Source: Impatiens glandulifera
Lineage: Eukaryota > Streptophyta > Magnoliopsida > Ericales > Balsaminaceae
Direction: 5' to 3'
Length of the DNA: 64,000 bases
Assembly (NCBI RefSeq): GCF_907164915.1
Contig: NC_061867.1
Span: 42,082,338 to 42,146,337, forward strand
The position numbers were made by a program, and so were the translations under genes. Shown here piece by piece: positions 21,523-33,900 of this stretch. Under the pieces are notes generated by a model. That model saw nothing but the letters and a program-made list of their open reading frames with translations, did not search any database and was not told where the DNA came from. Position 1 is the first letter of the stretch. Each line of letters starts with the position of its first letter.

Positions 21523-24390
21523 TTATAAAAAATATCTTTTAAGCATATCGAAATTTCTCGGTGCAATGAATTCTTCGTTACCTATTGTAGATAAACGAAA
21601 TGTTCCTCTAGAGAGTATTTTCTTGATAAAAAAAAGGTTCTTCCCATTGGAGAAGAAACTTCCCTCTTGGGTTTAATAGTTTCCGAGTTCGTTTGATAAC
21701 CATGTCACCTTCTTTGAGGTTCATGGGGTTTTCTTTCTTGTTAAAGATATCTAACATCCATTTTTTGTAGGCTTGATTTTGCACAAAACATTTAACCTTT
21801 TGTCTACCATTAATGTTAGTTGATTATATCGAGATTTGATTCAATCTTTCTCAATAACATGGCTTTCTAAAAGTATTCTTAGAGTTGAAATCTCGTTTTT
21901 AAATTGTTGTACTATGTCCATGCCGTTAACCAATGAGTATGGGATTTCGATCGAGGTTTGAATAGTTGTACGATATCCCACAAGGCATATTGCAATTTTT
22001 TGTGTCAATCCTTGTATATGTTGGTCATCATTTTGATGATCCTAATTACATTCTTGTTCGTCTCTTCGACCACACCATTGGTTTGGGATATGTAGGGAGA
22101 TGACTTATGATGCTCGATCTTGAATTTATCAAGTATAACAATATTTTCATTGGAAGTGTCGGCCATTATCTGAAATCAGGGCATGAGGGATTCCGTATCT
22201 AGCGATAATGCTGGTGCAGATAAATTTCTCCACATGAGATGATTTTAAGATTTTTAAGAAGCTGCTTCCACACATTTGGTGAAGTAGTTAATGGCTACAA
22301 GTATAAACTCGTGTTCGTTTAAAGTATGGGGATAGATTTTCTTAATGACATCAATGCCCCCATATAAAAAAGAGCCAAGGGGAGGTCATATTATAGAGCA
22401 TATGTGCCAGTGTATGCTTTGAATTAGCATATATTTAACACTGATGACAACTCTTCACATAGCTCACACATTCTTGTTTTAGGTTTTGCCAATAATATCC
22501 TAGACAGAGTATTATCTTCATATGTGGACCACACACTCCTACATGTACTTTTTATGATTTTTTTATTCTAGACCATCTATGAAGAGCATGTTTTGATCAT
22601 CGAAAGATTGTCTGCATAGTTTGTTTTCTATCCAAGCATAATTAGTGTAAAATTGGCGTAGCGATCGTTGTTCCTTTGCTCAGAAATGGAGAGTAGCATA
22701 CCATGATTTAACAGAACTTTCATAGGAAGTTACTGTTTCCTTTTCAAAAGCACGTCTTTTCTTTTGTCAGATTTTGAGTGGTTTGACATTAATTCAGTCG
22801 GGAATTCGAGTTATTGCTGCAAGAGTAGCCAAGGCATCCACAAAGCTGATATAACCAAATTAGAATAACTAATCACCTTTAATTTGATTTCCCTTTTTTC
22901 GTATGCCAGTTTGAGACCGACCTGAGAGATATGCCTCATATTTGGTCTCGTTGTAAGTAATGGGGTATTCGAGTTTTATGGATATTTAGTTGTGTTTGCC
23001 TTTAGGGTCAACTAACAAAATTCCAATTCCATAACCTTTTTTTTTTTAAGTTCTTTGTCAAACATTAATTTCCATGTGTTTGACGTGACACTCATGATTT
23101 CATCATCAAGGAATTCAAGTTCGTCTTCTAACTCAACAATGATGGATTGGTTAGTTAGCAAGTCTACCACAACACATTCTTTTATGGATTTCATCATCAA
23201 CCATTTATCTAGCCTTGACGATAATTGTTTTAGTTGGAAAAAGAAGTGGATTGGATCCAATCTAGATACAAACTTGATGGGATGAGCTTACATGTAGTGT
23301 CTTAACATTTTTGTGACCCATTCTAATTCCCAATATACTTTATCAGGAGTGTAAATGAGTTCACATCCTGTAATTCTTTTACTGATATAGTAAAAAAAAA
23401 ATTCAAGTTTATCCTCGTTTTCTTGAGCTAAGAGGCTTCCCATTATTATTTATGTTATAGTGAGATATAAGATGAGAGAGATATCGGGCTTTGGCGGCAT
23501 AAGGATTGGTGGTGATTTCAAATAATCCTTAATTTTTTTAAATAGTTGCTGACAATTTTCATCCATATGAATTTTTGGTCTTTTTTAGAAGCTTAAATAG
23601 TGGATCACATATCGTGATAAGTTTGTTAATAAATCGACTAATGTATTAGATTTTTCCAAGGAATTCTCGGACCTCTCTTTTGTTTTGAGGTACTAACATA
23701 GCCGTTATTGCTTCTATTTTAGAGGGATGAGCTCAATTCATCTTTGGATGATTAAGAAGCCCAACATTTTATCGACGGTGACTCAAAATGTGCATTTCTT
23801 TGGATTATGTCGTAGTTGGTATTTCTTAATCCTTTGTATGAAATTTTTGAGGTTTTGAACATATAGTTGTCGATCATTGGATTTAACGATCATGTCATCG
23901 ATATAGACTTCCACTTCTTTTTAGATCATGTCATGAAGGATCATAGTAGCTTCCCTTTGATAAGTCGCTCTCGCGTTCTTTAGGCTAAAATGCATGACAC
24001 GATAACAAAGTACATACTTCTATTATGAATGTAATATTTTCCTTGTCATGCGGGACCATCAGGATCTGATTATATCCGAGAATCCGTTCATGAATGAAAA
24101 AAGTTCATGACCGCCAGCATGGTCGACTAGTATGTCGATGCGAGGTAACGAGAAATGATCTTTAGGGTTAACCTTATTTAGATTATGCTAATCCACACAT
24201 ACACATATTTTCTGTCCCTTTTTAGAACGGGAACTAGATTGTCTATCCATGTAGGATATTCCACTACCTCGAGAAATTCAAAAAACGTATTGGTAAAGTT
24301 TGAGAAGAACCTTGATCGGAATTTTTCTTAGAATTGGTCTGAATATACTCTTAACATTCTTAGAAACGTATTGGTAAGGTTTTTGGGTCA
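21523..24390 (-). pseudogene. Ty3/gypsy pol remnant: reverse transcriptase, RNase H, integrase (element A)
   Basis: Minus-strand polyprotein broken by many stops and shifts. Reverse transcriptase comes first: VEYPTWIDNLVPVLKRD near 24230, LPRIDILVDHAGGHE and NQILMVPHDKENITFI near 24150-24030, then MHFSLKNARATYQR and the active-site YIDDM at 23891-23905. RNase H-like sequence occupies roughly 23330-22800. Integrase shows GYYWQNLKQECVSYVKS near 22480, the core VAINYFTKCVEAASLK near 22280, and the C-terminal LKEGDMVIKRTRKLLNPRGK near 21670, ending at stop 21523-21525. Gag and protease are absent because a deletion joins the 5' LTR directly to the start of reverse transcriptase. It cannot make active enzyme. 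Confidence 0.88.
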
Positions 24391-24394
24391 CTAT

Positions 24395-25855
24395 TCTTTT
24401 GTTACAACTCAATAATAGAAACTCAATTTTGAAAATTTTCAAAATCAAATTCAGGTACTTTTGATATAAATTTATTTATTCAAATTAGTTTCGAAAGAAA
24501 ACTTGTAAATAATCTTAAGATCGTTTTCAATTAAGAAATTGAACACACAAGCAGTATATAAAATATGTTGAACTGAAATATAAAAATTTCAATTTGAAAT
24601 CATAAGTTGAATTACAACAAGATTGGAAGCTTAATGTGAGTTGGAAAACACTCTTGAACTCTTTTAGCAACTTTGTGATTATCTAGAATCGAGCCTTAGA
24701 GAACATAAATTGAGACTTAGAGCCTTATACAAAGTTTCAAAATATTCAAGAAAAGCTTGAAAAGTTTATTAGCGGTTTTGTATGAAATGGATTGAGGGCT
24801 TGGGATTCTGATCCTTTCCTTCGGTTTGTCTAAATGCGGTATTTATAGTTTCTTTAGGTCGGTTGAACGATCAAGTTGATCAAATTTAAGTCAAAACGCC
24901 ATTAATGACTTTTGTCTGTTGTTCATCCAACTTGATCGTCCAGGCAATGATGAATCCTATGATTTATGTGAAATGATCATCGTGTTAAGGTGATCATTTC
25001 AGCTTTCGAATCAACTGATTTGGTTGAGTATCCGTCGAGTCCCACTTTTGAAAAATCAAATGTTTCGGTCAATGATTATTGTTGTTTGTCGCGAGGAAGA
25101 AGACAAACTAGAGAGGAAACGATGATGTTTGCTTCTTCCTCGTTTGAGCATTAAGGGGGTCTTGAAAGGACGTTGTTTCTGGACAAAGAGTGGACACTTG
25201 GGCTTACTATCTATGTTCCGTCAACGATGCCCGCTCCATGTGTATTTTGACTAACGGTGTTGAAGCGCGCGTTAGTCGATATGTTTCTTTGCAGACGCGT
25301 CTCTTTTTTGTAGTAGTGGACGACACGATTAGCTGTTGGGCGTTGGATGAGATTCTAGCGCTCATCCGATGGTTGTGGAGTCTGTTGCACTGGTTTCTTT
25401 TAATTCCAATTGTAGCAGATCATGATTCCTTTTTAGTCTTAGAGCTTGTTTGAAATTAATTTTTCTTACATTCATTTAACTTTGTTTTCAACCTACGAAA
25501 TATACAAAAATATTTTAAATTGTCATAACATTTATTTTGCCTATTTATTTTATTTTTATATTTTTAGGGTTTTATAAATAATTTATTTAGGATAAAATGA
25601 ATACAATATTTATCATAAATTTTTTATTTTAATTTTCTTACCCCTTTTGAGGTAAAATAAATACAAAATCTATCTCATATTATTTTATTTATTTTTTCAT
25701 GGCCTTTATTTTAATTCATTGGAGTTTAATTATTACAATAATTATTCTAACTAATTATTTAATAATATTTTGGCCTTAATTTTAATTATATTTAATATAT
25801 GTAAAATAATTATTTTAATATTTATAAATTGGGTTGGAAAAGTTTAGTGCTTATA
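24395..25855 (-). repeat. 5' LTR of element A, truncated
   Basis: Aligns with 10005-10826 and 13212-13802 of the 3' LTR and ends with AGTGCTTATA at 25855 next to the GTAAC duplication. About 1.4 kb that should lie at its inner end, equal to 8583-10005, is missing, together with the primer site and gag. Confidence 0.8.
24841..24848 (-). promoter_or_regulatory. TATA box of element A 5' LTR (minus strand)
   Basis: The minus strand reads AACTATAAATACCGC, at the place matching 10422-10429 in the other LTR. Confidence 0.6.
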
Positions 25856-28225
25856 GTAACTTTTATTGTTCATCATTCTAGAAAGGCTTGGTTTTATGCT
25901 CTGAAAACTAAAGATTATGTGCTAAAGATCTTTAAAGATTTCCATACTAAAATTGAGAGAGAAACATGAATGAATTTGCGATGCATTAAGTAAGAAAACA
26001 ACCGTGAATATAGTTGGCCATTTGAACGATATTTTAAAGATCACGACATCAGATTAGAGAAAACACCTTCTAAGATACTTCATCGCAATGGTATAGCTGA
26101 AAGAATGGACTAAGTGCGGTGTATATTGTCTAATGCGAAGTTGACCAAGTCCTTTTAAGGGGAGGTAGTAAGAACGACAATTAATTTGATAAATCTTTAT
26201 CCTATAGTAGTATTGAACAATGACATTCTGAACATGATTTAGACATAAAAATATGTCTCTTACAAATATTTGAGAGTCTTTGGTTATAGAGAGTTCATTT
26301 ATATCCTAAAAGATGAAAGAACGAAGCTTGATGATAAGGCAAAACCATGTGTCTTCATGGGGTACGGTCACAAAGAGTTTGGATATAAGTTATAAGATTC
26401 GATAACGAAGAAGATCGTGATAAGTAGAGATGTTGTGTTTCTTGAAGACCAACTTACAAGTGATATTGACAAGGTTGAAAAAGCTAGTTCCTCTACTAAA
26501 ATTAATGTTGGATTGGATGCAAGTCCACCTGCCATTAGTTTTGATCATTGGGTAGACACTCCAGAAGGCAACGATGATAGTGTTAATGACGACAAGCTAG
26601 TTAAACACATTAAGAAGAAACTACATTGACATCAGTTGAACAACCTTTGAGAAAATATAATAGAGAGAGTCACCTCTGTTAGATATCCTTCCAATAAGTA
26701 TTCATTGCAAACTGATGGAGTAGAATTAAATACTTACCAAGAAGTAGTCAAAGTTAATAAAAAGAACGAGTGGTAGAAAACCATACAAGAAGAGATGTAA
26801 TCCTTAATGATAACCACACATACAACTTGTTATAGTTATCTCAAAAAAAGAAAACATTTAAGAATAAGTGAATGTACAAGTTGAAGATCGAATATAATAG
26901 CTCACAACTTAGGTATAAGACTTGGTTAGTTGTGAAGGTTTTGGTTAGAAGAAAGGTATCGACATTGAAGAAATATTCTCTCCGGTGGTAAAGAATTGCT
27001 CAATCTGAATTGCACTAGGTTTAGGTGCACGCTAAACCTAGAGGTGGAACAACTTGACGTAAAAACTATATTTCTTTATGGTGAATTGGAAGAAGAGATT
27101 TATATGGAGTATTCCAAGGGATTCAAAGTCAGGGGTAAGGAATAACTTGTGTGCAAATTGAAAAAGAGCTTGTATATGGACTCAAATAAGCTTTGAGGCA
27201 GTGGTAGAAAAGATTTGACTCGTTCATTATGAGTCATGGATAATGTAAGACTACATTAGATCACTGCGCTTTATCAAAAGTACGCAGGTGACGACTTCAT
27301 CATTCTGTTGTTGTATGTCGACGATATGTTGATCATTGGTTGGGATGTTACTAAGATTGACAAAGTGAAAATAGAGTTGAGAAAGTCTTTTACAATGAAA
27401 GATTAAATTCAGTGAAAAAGATTATTAGAATGAAGATCTTATGTGACAAGAAAAATGGGAAGTCGTGGATATTTCAAGAAAGCTACATCGAGAATGTTCT
27501 TGAACGCTTCAACATTAATAAAGCGAAAGTAGTCAACTCTCCACTTGCGAGTCACTTCAAGATTTCTTGACAAGTGAGAAAGAATAAGCCAAAATGAGTA
27601 AAGTTAATATGCATATGTATTTAGGAGCTTGATGTACGCTATGGTCTGCACAAGGTCGGACATCGCTCATGCAATTGATGTTTTTAGTAGATTTCTCTCA
27701 AATCCAGGAAAAAGTACTGGGAAGATGTCAAGTGGATATTGAGGTTTCTGAAAAGCACTTTAAATGTGTGCTTATATTTTTGTAGTGAAGAATATGTTCT
27801 AGTTGGGTACACGGACTCAGATATGGTTGGTGACATTAATTCAAGAAAATCTATTTTAGGATTTCTGATGACCTTCGTAGGAGGAGTTGTTTCTTGGTAG
27901 TCTAAGTTATAGAAGTGTGTTGCTTTATCTACCAGAGAAGCATAATATATCTCAATTACTTAGGGTTGTAAGGAAGCATTGTGGATGAGAATATGTTTAG
28001 AAGAATTGAGTCTGAAACAAGAAAAATACATCGTGTACAATGATAACTAGAGTGTCATCCATCTCTAAAAAAAATCCACATTACATTCGAGATCCAAGAA
28101 TATTGAAGTGAGGTATCACTGAATTCGAGATATGTTTGAGACAAAACAATTTAAGGAAAATTCATACCAGTGAGAATGAATCGTATATGATGACCAAACT
28201 TTTGTCAAAATAGAAGTGTGAAGCT
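25856..28225 (+). pseudogene. Ty1/copia integrase, reverse transcriptase and RNase H (right half of split element)
   Basis: Continues the copia polyprotein cut at 8582. Integrase core resumes with VTFIVHHSRKAWFYALKTKD (25856-25920) and ends with KPCVFMGYGHKEFGYKL and ISRDVVFLEDQ (about 26340-26450). Reverse transcriptase follows with the active-site YVDDM at 27314-27328 (LLYVDDMLIIGWDVTKIDKV). RNase H shows GYTDSDMVGDINSRKS near 27810 and SYMMTKLLSK near 28165. The domain order integrase before reverse transcriptase is diagnostic of Ty1/copia. Many stops and shifts make it inactive. A 70-residue open frame at 26417-26629 is the variable linker after integrase. Confidence 0.87.
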
Positions 28226-28279
28226 TGTCAACAAAGAGAAAACTTGTTAAAGCCCACCCAATAATCTAGAGAGAGAGTT

Positions 28280-29710
28280 TGTTGGGTCCAACTCATGTGA
28301 TGGGTGCTAGGGTGACCGGTTTGGGCTTAGATTATTATATTATATGTAGAAAATGTTTGATACAAGAAATAAAACATAGAAAGAGAATAAACAAAAATAG
28401 AGTTGTATATTTAGAATTTTGACGAGACGATAGAGTAGTCGAATGGCGTTGGTTTTGGTCGAATCGCATGTGAAAAATCCTCGTAGAGTCTCTGCAATTT
28501 AAATAGTCTAGATTTTTGTTTGAATTTCTCTTAGATTCTTGTTGAGTATTCCACTTCGGTGAGATATTTTATTGTTTTTGTAATTCACCATTAATTGTGA
28601 AGATTTTGTATTAGTGAACCTCTATGGTACTAGAGAATACTTTGATGTAAGGCCATCTCCAACTCTTAATTCCATTCTCACATCCAAAATGCAGTAAACG
28701 TTACATCAAATAGTAATTCATATCCAACAATAAAACTCATTTTCAAACTCAAAAAAATATTCTCAGAATATTCCTTTCCTTACCAACTTTTTAACATTTT
28801 TAATACTATCTACATATTTATAAATTTTACAAATTAAACACCAACATTTTTTCTATTTAATAAAAAAAATTATAATAAAATTAATTATAGATTAATAATT
28901 TATATATATTAAAAATCAAATTAGACATCATTACATAAACGAAAATTACAATAAACCGAACCAGAAAATTATATAAACAAACATTACTAAAAATAAAATA
29001 AAAAGTATTTCGTACACATAAAATAGACGATATATCAATTCTCGGAATTGGTGTACTCCTACCACAAATGATCAATTAATGCATTATGAAGTGCAATGTG
29101 AGCTTCTTTATCTCTTGAAATCTTGAAATCGAATATTTTCATCTTGAAATTTTTATCAATTAATGTAGTCTAAAATGTCTTTTATTTTTAATTTGTAGTT
29201 TGTAACGATCTTTTCCTACTTTGTATTTTATTTTAATGTATTTTGTACCTTTTTTAAATTATTATAAATTTAGGATACATAAATATATATATATATATAT
29301 GAAAAAAATAATTAAATAAATATAAATAAATAAAATTAATATATAAATAAATTATATAAATATATAAAGAAACAAAATTAATATATTAAAAGATTATATA
29401 AAAAATAAAATTAATTATATAAAAAATAAAATAAAATTATAGAACTTTAAACCCAGTTTTTAAATATTAAAATACATATATGTGTTTTCAGGAGAGATAA
29501 ATAGATAAAAAAAAAAAAAAAAAACTCATTATGCGTATGAGTTTGATGGTGGGTTGGAGCTTTCAAACCAAAATGAGTTTGCGTATTGGATTGGAGATGG
29601 TCTAACTCACTATATAATATAATGAAAGTATTTTAAGAGGTTTATGAGTACTGTAGTTTTTATCTTTATTTAATTTTTCACGCTAAAATGATTTGTCGCT
29701 TCATGTTTGT
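28280..29710 (+). repeat. 3' LTR of the split copia element, interrupted
   Basis: A purine tract CTAGAGAGAGAG is followed by TGTTGGGTCCAACTC at 28280, a typical copia LTR start. The LTR runs to about 28650, is interrupted by a PIF/Harbinger element, and resumes at about 29603. It stops at about 29710 against a LINE tail, so its CA end is not seen. No matching 5' LTR is left in the window. Confidence 0.65.
28651..29602 (-). mobile_element. PIF/Harbinger element with remnant transposase tail
   Basis: A 952-bp element starting GGCCATCTCCAACTC and ending GGATTGGAGATGGTC, with inverted termini and a perfect TAA duplication (28648-28650 and 29603-29605). Near its right part the minus strand at about 29050-29125 reads DKEAHIALHNALIDHLW, which resembles the end of PIF/Harbinger nucleases such as HARBI1. 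The rest of the transposase is lost or too decayed to read. A 64-residue minus-strand frame at 28881-29075 overlaps its start but is not itself recognisable. Confidence 0.78.
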
Positions 29711-30370
29711 TTTTTTGGGAAAAAGAGTTTAGCGATATTTCATTAAAAATCCCAAAAGTGGGAGACGGTCAAAATCAAAATTAGAGAATCTCTAGCTTTG
29801 ATTAAATGATGACAAATAACGACCCTAGAGTATCTGATTGGAAACAAACAAACAAACAAAGATTACAGTAACAAACAACAAAAACATAAAAGACCTACAG
29901 TTTTACAATTTTGATTTTGTTGTGAACTTCCTCTTTGACTACTCTTACTCTGCTTTAGAATCCCAATTTGCATTCCTCAAAACTCAATTTGCATTTCTCG
30001 AATTCCATCGATTATATTTATGTCGCATCATCACCTGTTTGGCTCTGGCTTTACTATTGGTGATTGAACTGTTGCGTATGATGATGTTTGTTTGTGAGTT
30101 GCGCATTCATCAACTTCAACTTTGCATGAGTTGCTTCGATCTACTTTCATAGTTTCCTCTTCACTTCCCTCCACTATTTTTCTATCACTTTCATCTTCTA
30201 ATTTTTTACTGTTTTGATCCCCTGATTCTTCACATTTTTCTTACTCTAATTCTTCTTCATTTTCACCCTCTAATTCTTATTTATCTGATTTTTCATCTTC
30301 TCCTCCTCTAATTTTCCATGCTTGATTTGATTGCTTGTTATTTGGTTAGCTCTCTTAATTATCTAATTGT
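29711..30370 (-). mobile_element. LINE 3' end, same family as 10827-13198
   Basis: Minus-strand sequence ending in an A run (T run at 29711-29717). Its 3' UTR matches that of the LINE at 10827-13198 (CTCCCACTTTTGGGATTTTT, TAATGAAAT). Upstream on the minus strand is an acidic stretch, near 30360-30170, like the tail of LINE ORF1. Again no reverse transcriptase is present. No target duplication was found, so the 5' end is approximate. The plus-strand frame at 29838-30152 is antisense. Confidence 0.65.
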
Positions 30371-30589
30371 GCCATACAAAGAGGGAAAAATAATTATTTT
30401 TCAATTGTTATTAAGTATTTTTTTTCAAAAAATAATACCAAAATAACACTATTTAAGTTTTCAAAAAAAATATAATTATATATTTATACCCTATAAGCCT
30501 TTTTTTTTATTTATTTATCAAAATTTACGCTGCTCTTTCAAATCAACACTCATCACTATTTTTAAAATAAACCAATGTTCATTTAAAAA

Positions 30590-30725
30590 ACATACCGAAC
30601 AATCTCTAAGTAAAATTGTAAAAAACCCATATCAAACAAGCTCTAAGTAAAATTGTATAAACCCCAAATCAAACAAGCTCTAAGTAAAATTGTAAAAAAA
30701 CGATATCAAACAAGCTCTTAAACGT
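30590..30725. repeat. Short tandem repeat, unit about 38 bp
   Basis: Three to four copies of a unit centred on CAAACAAGCTCTAAGTAAAA follow one another just upstream of the bHLH gene. The copies differ at a few bases. Origin unknown. Confidence 0.7.
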
Positions 30726-30966
30726 CAAAGTTGAAAGCATTATAAGGCAGAAGCGGCCCCTCCCTTGGATAAATAATTAATGAGAAATGAAGCCAATTCA
30801 TATCCATTCACTCTTCCTTTTCTTTCAACCACATGTTCTCTGTCCCATCTCAATCAATCCAAACGTGACCTTCATTTAGATTAGGACCACATCAAACTCC
30901 ATATAACAAAACCATCTCATGGAAGAGCTCCTATTTACTAGGAATTCTTAAACATCTAAATCTATC

Positions 30967-30975
30967 TATATAAAA
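30967..30975 (+). promoter_or_regulatory. Possible TATA box, unusually close to the start codon
   Basis: TATATAAAA lies 20 bp before the ATG at 30995. A TATA box normally sets transcription 25-35 bp downstream, which here would be at or inside the start codon. It may therefore be chance sequence in the 5' UTR. Confidence 0.3.
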
Positions 30976-30994
30976 GACATAGAAACAGATCATC

Positions 30995-33900
30995 ATGAGT
31001 CAGTGTATTGTACCCAAATGGAATTTAACCCAACAACAACAACAACTAAGACAAGACCAAGATCAAATACTTGAAGGAGAAGATCAAGAAGGCCAAAATC
31101 ATCATCTTCACAATCTCACTCATTTTGTCTCCATGTATGTTCTACCCACAAAATCTATACCATTTATACAACATTTGTTTTATGTTTTCTAAATTTTTTC
31201 AGGTCAAAAGATGAAGATATTGCAGAGCTAACATGGGAAAATGGGCATTTATCAATGAATGGTTTTAGTGGACTTCTTCCTCCTCCTCCGACAAAACCAA
31301 CATGGGCAAGAGCAGGTGAAACGCTGGAGTCTATTGTTCATCAAGCAACAATAATGCCCCAAAAACAAAACCAAGATCAACAATTTAGCCAATTTCTTGA
31401 TCAGGGTCCAGCAACTATGATATCTCAGGCTCTTCCTACTGCCGGAAAATGGTTTAAAAACTCCGGTAATGAACGGATGGCAGTTTCTGGGCCTGCCGGA
31501 AAACGTACTAGACATGTTGGGGTGGCTGCTTCTGAGGAGATTGGCGCAGGTGCAAGTGCAAGTGCAACATTTTGTAGGGAGAATGACAATAATACACTTA
31601 TGACTTGGGGAGCTTCTTTTGAATCTCCAAGAAGCTTGAATTTCATTTCTAGAAGAACATCAAAGACTATTGATGAGGATTCAACTAATTGCCTTGGTGA
31701 TTCGGTAAGGATTAAATTTCTTGTAATAAATTTGTTTGTAAATGCAATTTTTTTTTAAATATCTCCTCCAAATATAGATTTAAAATAAAAGTTAAAGAGT
31801 TAAACTATTACTACTATTATATATATTATTATATAATATTAAAATAAACTGATTTGATAGATGAGAAATGAAATGAAATAATGTTTGATTATGTGTGAAT
31901 TATTTAAATAATTTCAACAAAATAAAGTCAAAAGTTTATTCGGTGTTACTTAAAAAAAAATGTTGAAGAGTGGTGATTTTGAAAAATGAGTTTTTTACAG
32001 GAATAGAGGGTATTAATATATAATGATAAGATATATTTTTTTAAAAATATATAACATATTTAGTATTTTAATTAATGAATTGAGTGATATAGTTGATGAA
32101 AAATGGATGAAATAATGTTTGATTATGATTAAAATTGAACAAGCTCTTAGATTTCATATTTATATGAAAATAGAAAAAACAAACAAACATGATTTTGTTA
32201 CTTTCTATAATAATTATCAATCAAACAATCTTTTTATATTTATAATGTACCTCAAGAATTGCAGCATGTGATAATTAGATTTGATTACATATGCTTGTAA
32301 ATTTGATACTTTCAAAAAAAAATTAGATAAGGTATAAATGAAAAGGATAAAAGTGGACGAATTATCCTCTAAAAATAAAAGTCTTATGCTTAAAGTAGTT
32401 ACAAATTTCGAATTCAATTCTTAAAAATACGCTTTAAGTTGAAGTTGAATTAAGTTGAAGTAATAATTATAACGTAAATATTTATTATGTTTTTATAGAA
32501 AGAAAATTTGAATTTGGTAACAGGTAAATAGGGAAGAGATCGAGGAATATTACGAAGAACGAGAAACTAAAGATGAAATCAGCGGTCGATCTCACTCGAT
32601 AAATCGAAGAAGTCGAGCTGCTGCAGTGCATAATCTTTCAGAAAGGGTAATATTTTTACTATATATTTAATTACATATTTTGAAGTGTTGTTTATTTATT
32701 TTGTATGGCATCTGGTTCTTCATTGGATTGCAGAAGCGTAGAGATAGGATCAACCAGAAGATGAAAGCTTTACAAAAGTTGGTCCCAAACGCTAGTAAGG
32801 TATATATGCTTTACTAAATAATAAAATTAATTAGTATCAAAATTCTAAAGTTCTATAAGTAAAATTTTTTCAAATGACATTTTTAAACAAGAAAAGTAAT
32901 TAGTATTTTTTTTTTTAATTTAGAAATCTAACACGACACCTATAATCCTCACCTTCGTGCCAATCAAACATATAATCTTAGACCCGACTCTTACTGCTTG
33001 AGCTAATCTAATCAGTTAAAATTAAATTAGCATTAAATCCCATTTGTAAGAATTTGGTCTAGAAAATATGGAAAAATTCATTAAAAAAAGTTGTGTTTGG
33101 AATTTTTACCCTTTTTCTATTACTTTGGATGATGATACATCCATTAATATAGATATCCTTATATTCTTTATCCTTCAATCCTACAATTGTGTTATAAACA
33201 CTAGCATTCTTTCATTTCATATCTCATGGCTAGAGAAGAAGCTTTTTCAATGTCATTTTAAAAACAAATCAATATTTCTCGAAAGTTTCTTCCAAATTAG
33301 GAATTCAAAAAGGATATGCTCAAGAGGGTCATCATCCTCAATTTGAGTTACATTGAGTGACCAATATATTGTTTTTGTTGTAGACCGATAAAGCATCGAT
33401 GTTAGATGAAGTGATAGACTACCTAAAGCAACTCCAAGGACAAGTTCACATGATGAACGCGGTTAGAAACAACATGAACAACATGTCCCAAATGATGATG
33501 ACACCCATGGGAATGCAACAACAAATGCAAATGTCTCTTCTAGCCCGGATGGGAATGGGAGGAGTTGGACTTGGAATGGGGATGGGGATGGGAATGGGGG
33601 GCATGATGGACATTAACACCATGGCAGCCGCGGCCGCTGCTGCTTCTTCAAGACCCCTTCAACATTCCACACCCAATAATATGCATCCTCATGCTTCTCT
33701 CTTGCCCTCTATGATCCCAATGCCGAACCAGGCTCAAACCGGAGCGCTTGACCATTCTCAAGCAACACGGGGTTCTTCTACAATTCCCTTCAACGATCCA
33801 TATGCATCATTTCTAGCCCAGGTATGATATGATAGTCTTTTAAAATAATACTTTATTACAATCATCGTCAAAATTATAAACACTTTTGAAAATGATCAAT

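Larger units (their letters stand above)
8583..25855 (-). mobile_element. Ty3/gypsy Tat/Ogre-type LTR retrotransposon, element A (nested, itself interrupted)
   Basis: A 17.3 kb insertion inside a copia element, bounded by identical 5-bp duplications GTAAC (8578-8582 and 25856-25860). Both outer ends read TATAAC..TTATA in place of TG..CA. On the minus strand the order is: truncated 5' LTR (25855 to about 24395), pol (about 24390-21523), a long 3' untranslated region with tandem arrays, a purine tract, and the 3' LTR (13802-8583). The primer site, leader, gag and protease are missing. Later insertions are a LINE (10827-13198), a SINE (15048-15188) and a solo LTR (17895-21224). The Tat/Ogre assignment rests on long LTRs, tandem arrays between pol and the 3' LTR, and similarity to element C at 42391-55089. 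Confidence 0.85.
30371..30994 (+). other. Spacer and presumed promoter of the UNE10-like gene
   Basis: AT-rich DNA. It includes three tandem copies of a unit of about 38 bp around CAAACAAGCTCTAAGTAAAATTGT (about 30590-30725), then about 270 bp of more ordinary sequence before the start codon. No strong G-box was identified. Confidence 0.5.

Noticed and set aside
23012..23285. Overlapping open frames on both strands of about 80 residues
   Set aside because: The minus-strand frame is part of the decayed RNase H region of element A; the plus-strand one is its antisense shadow.
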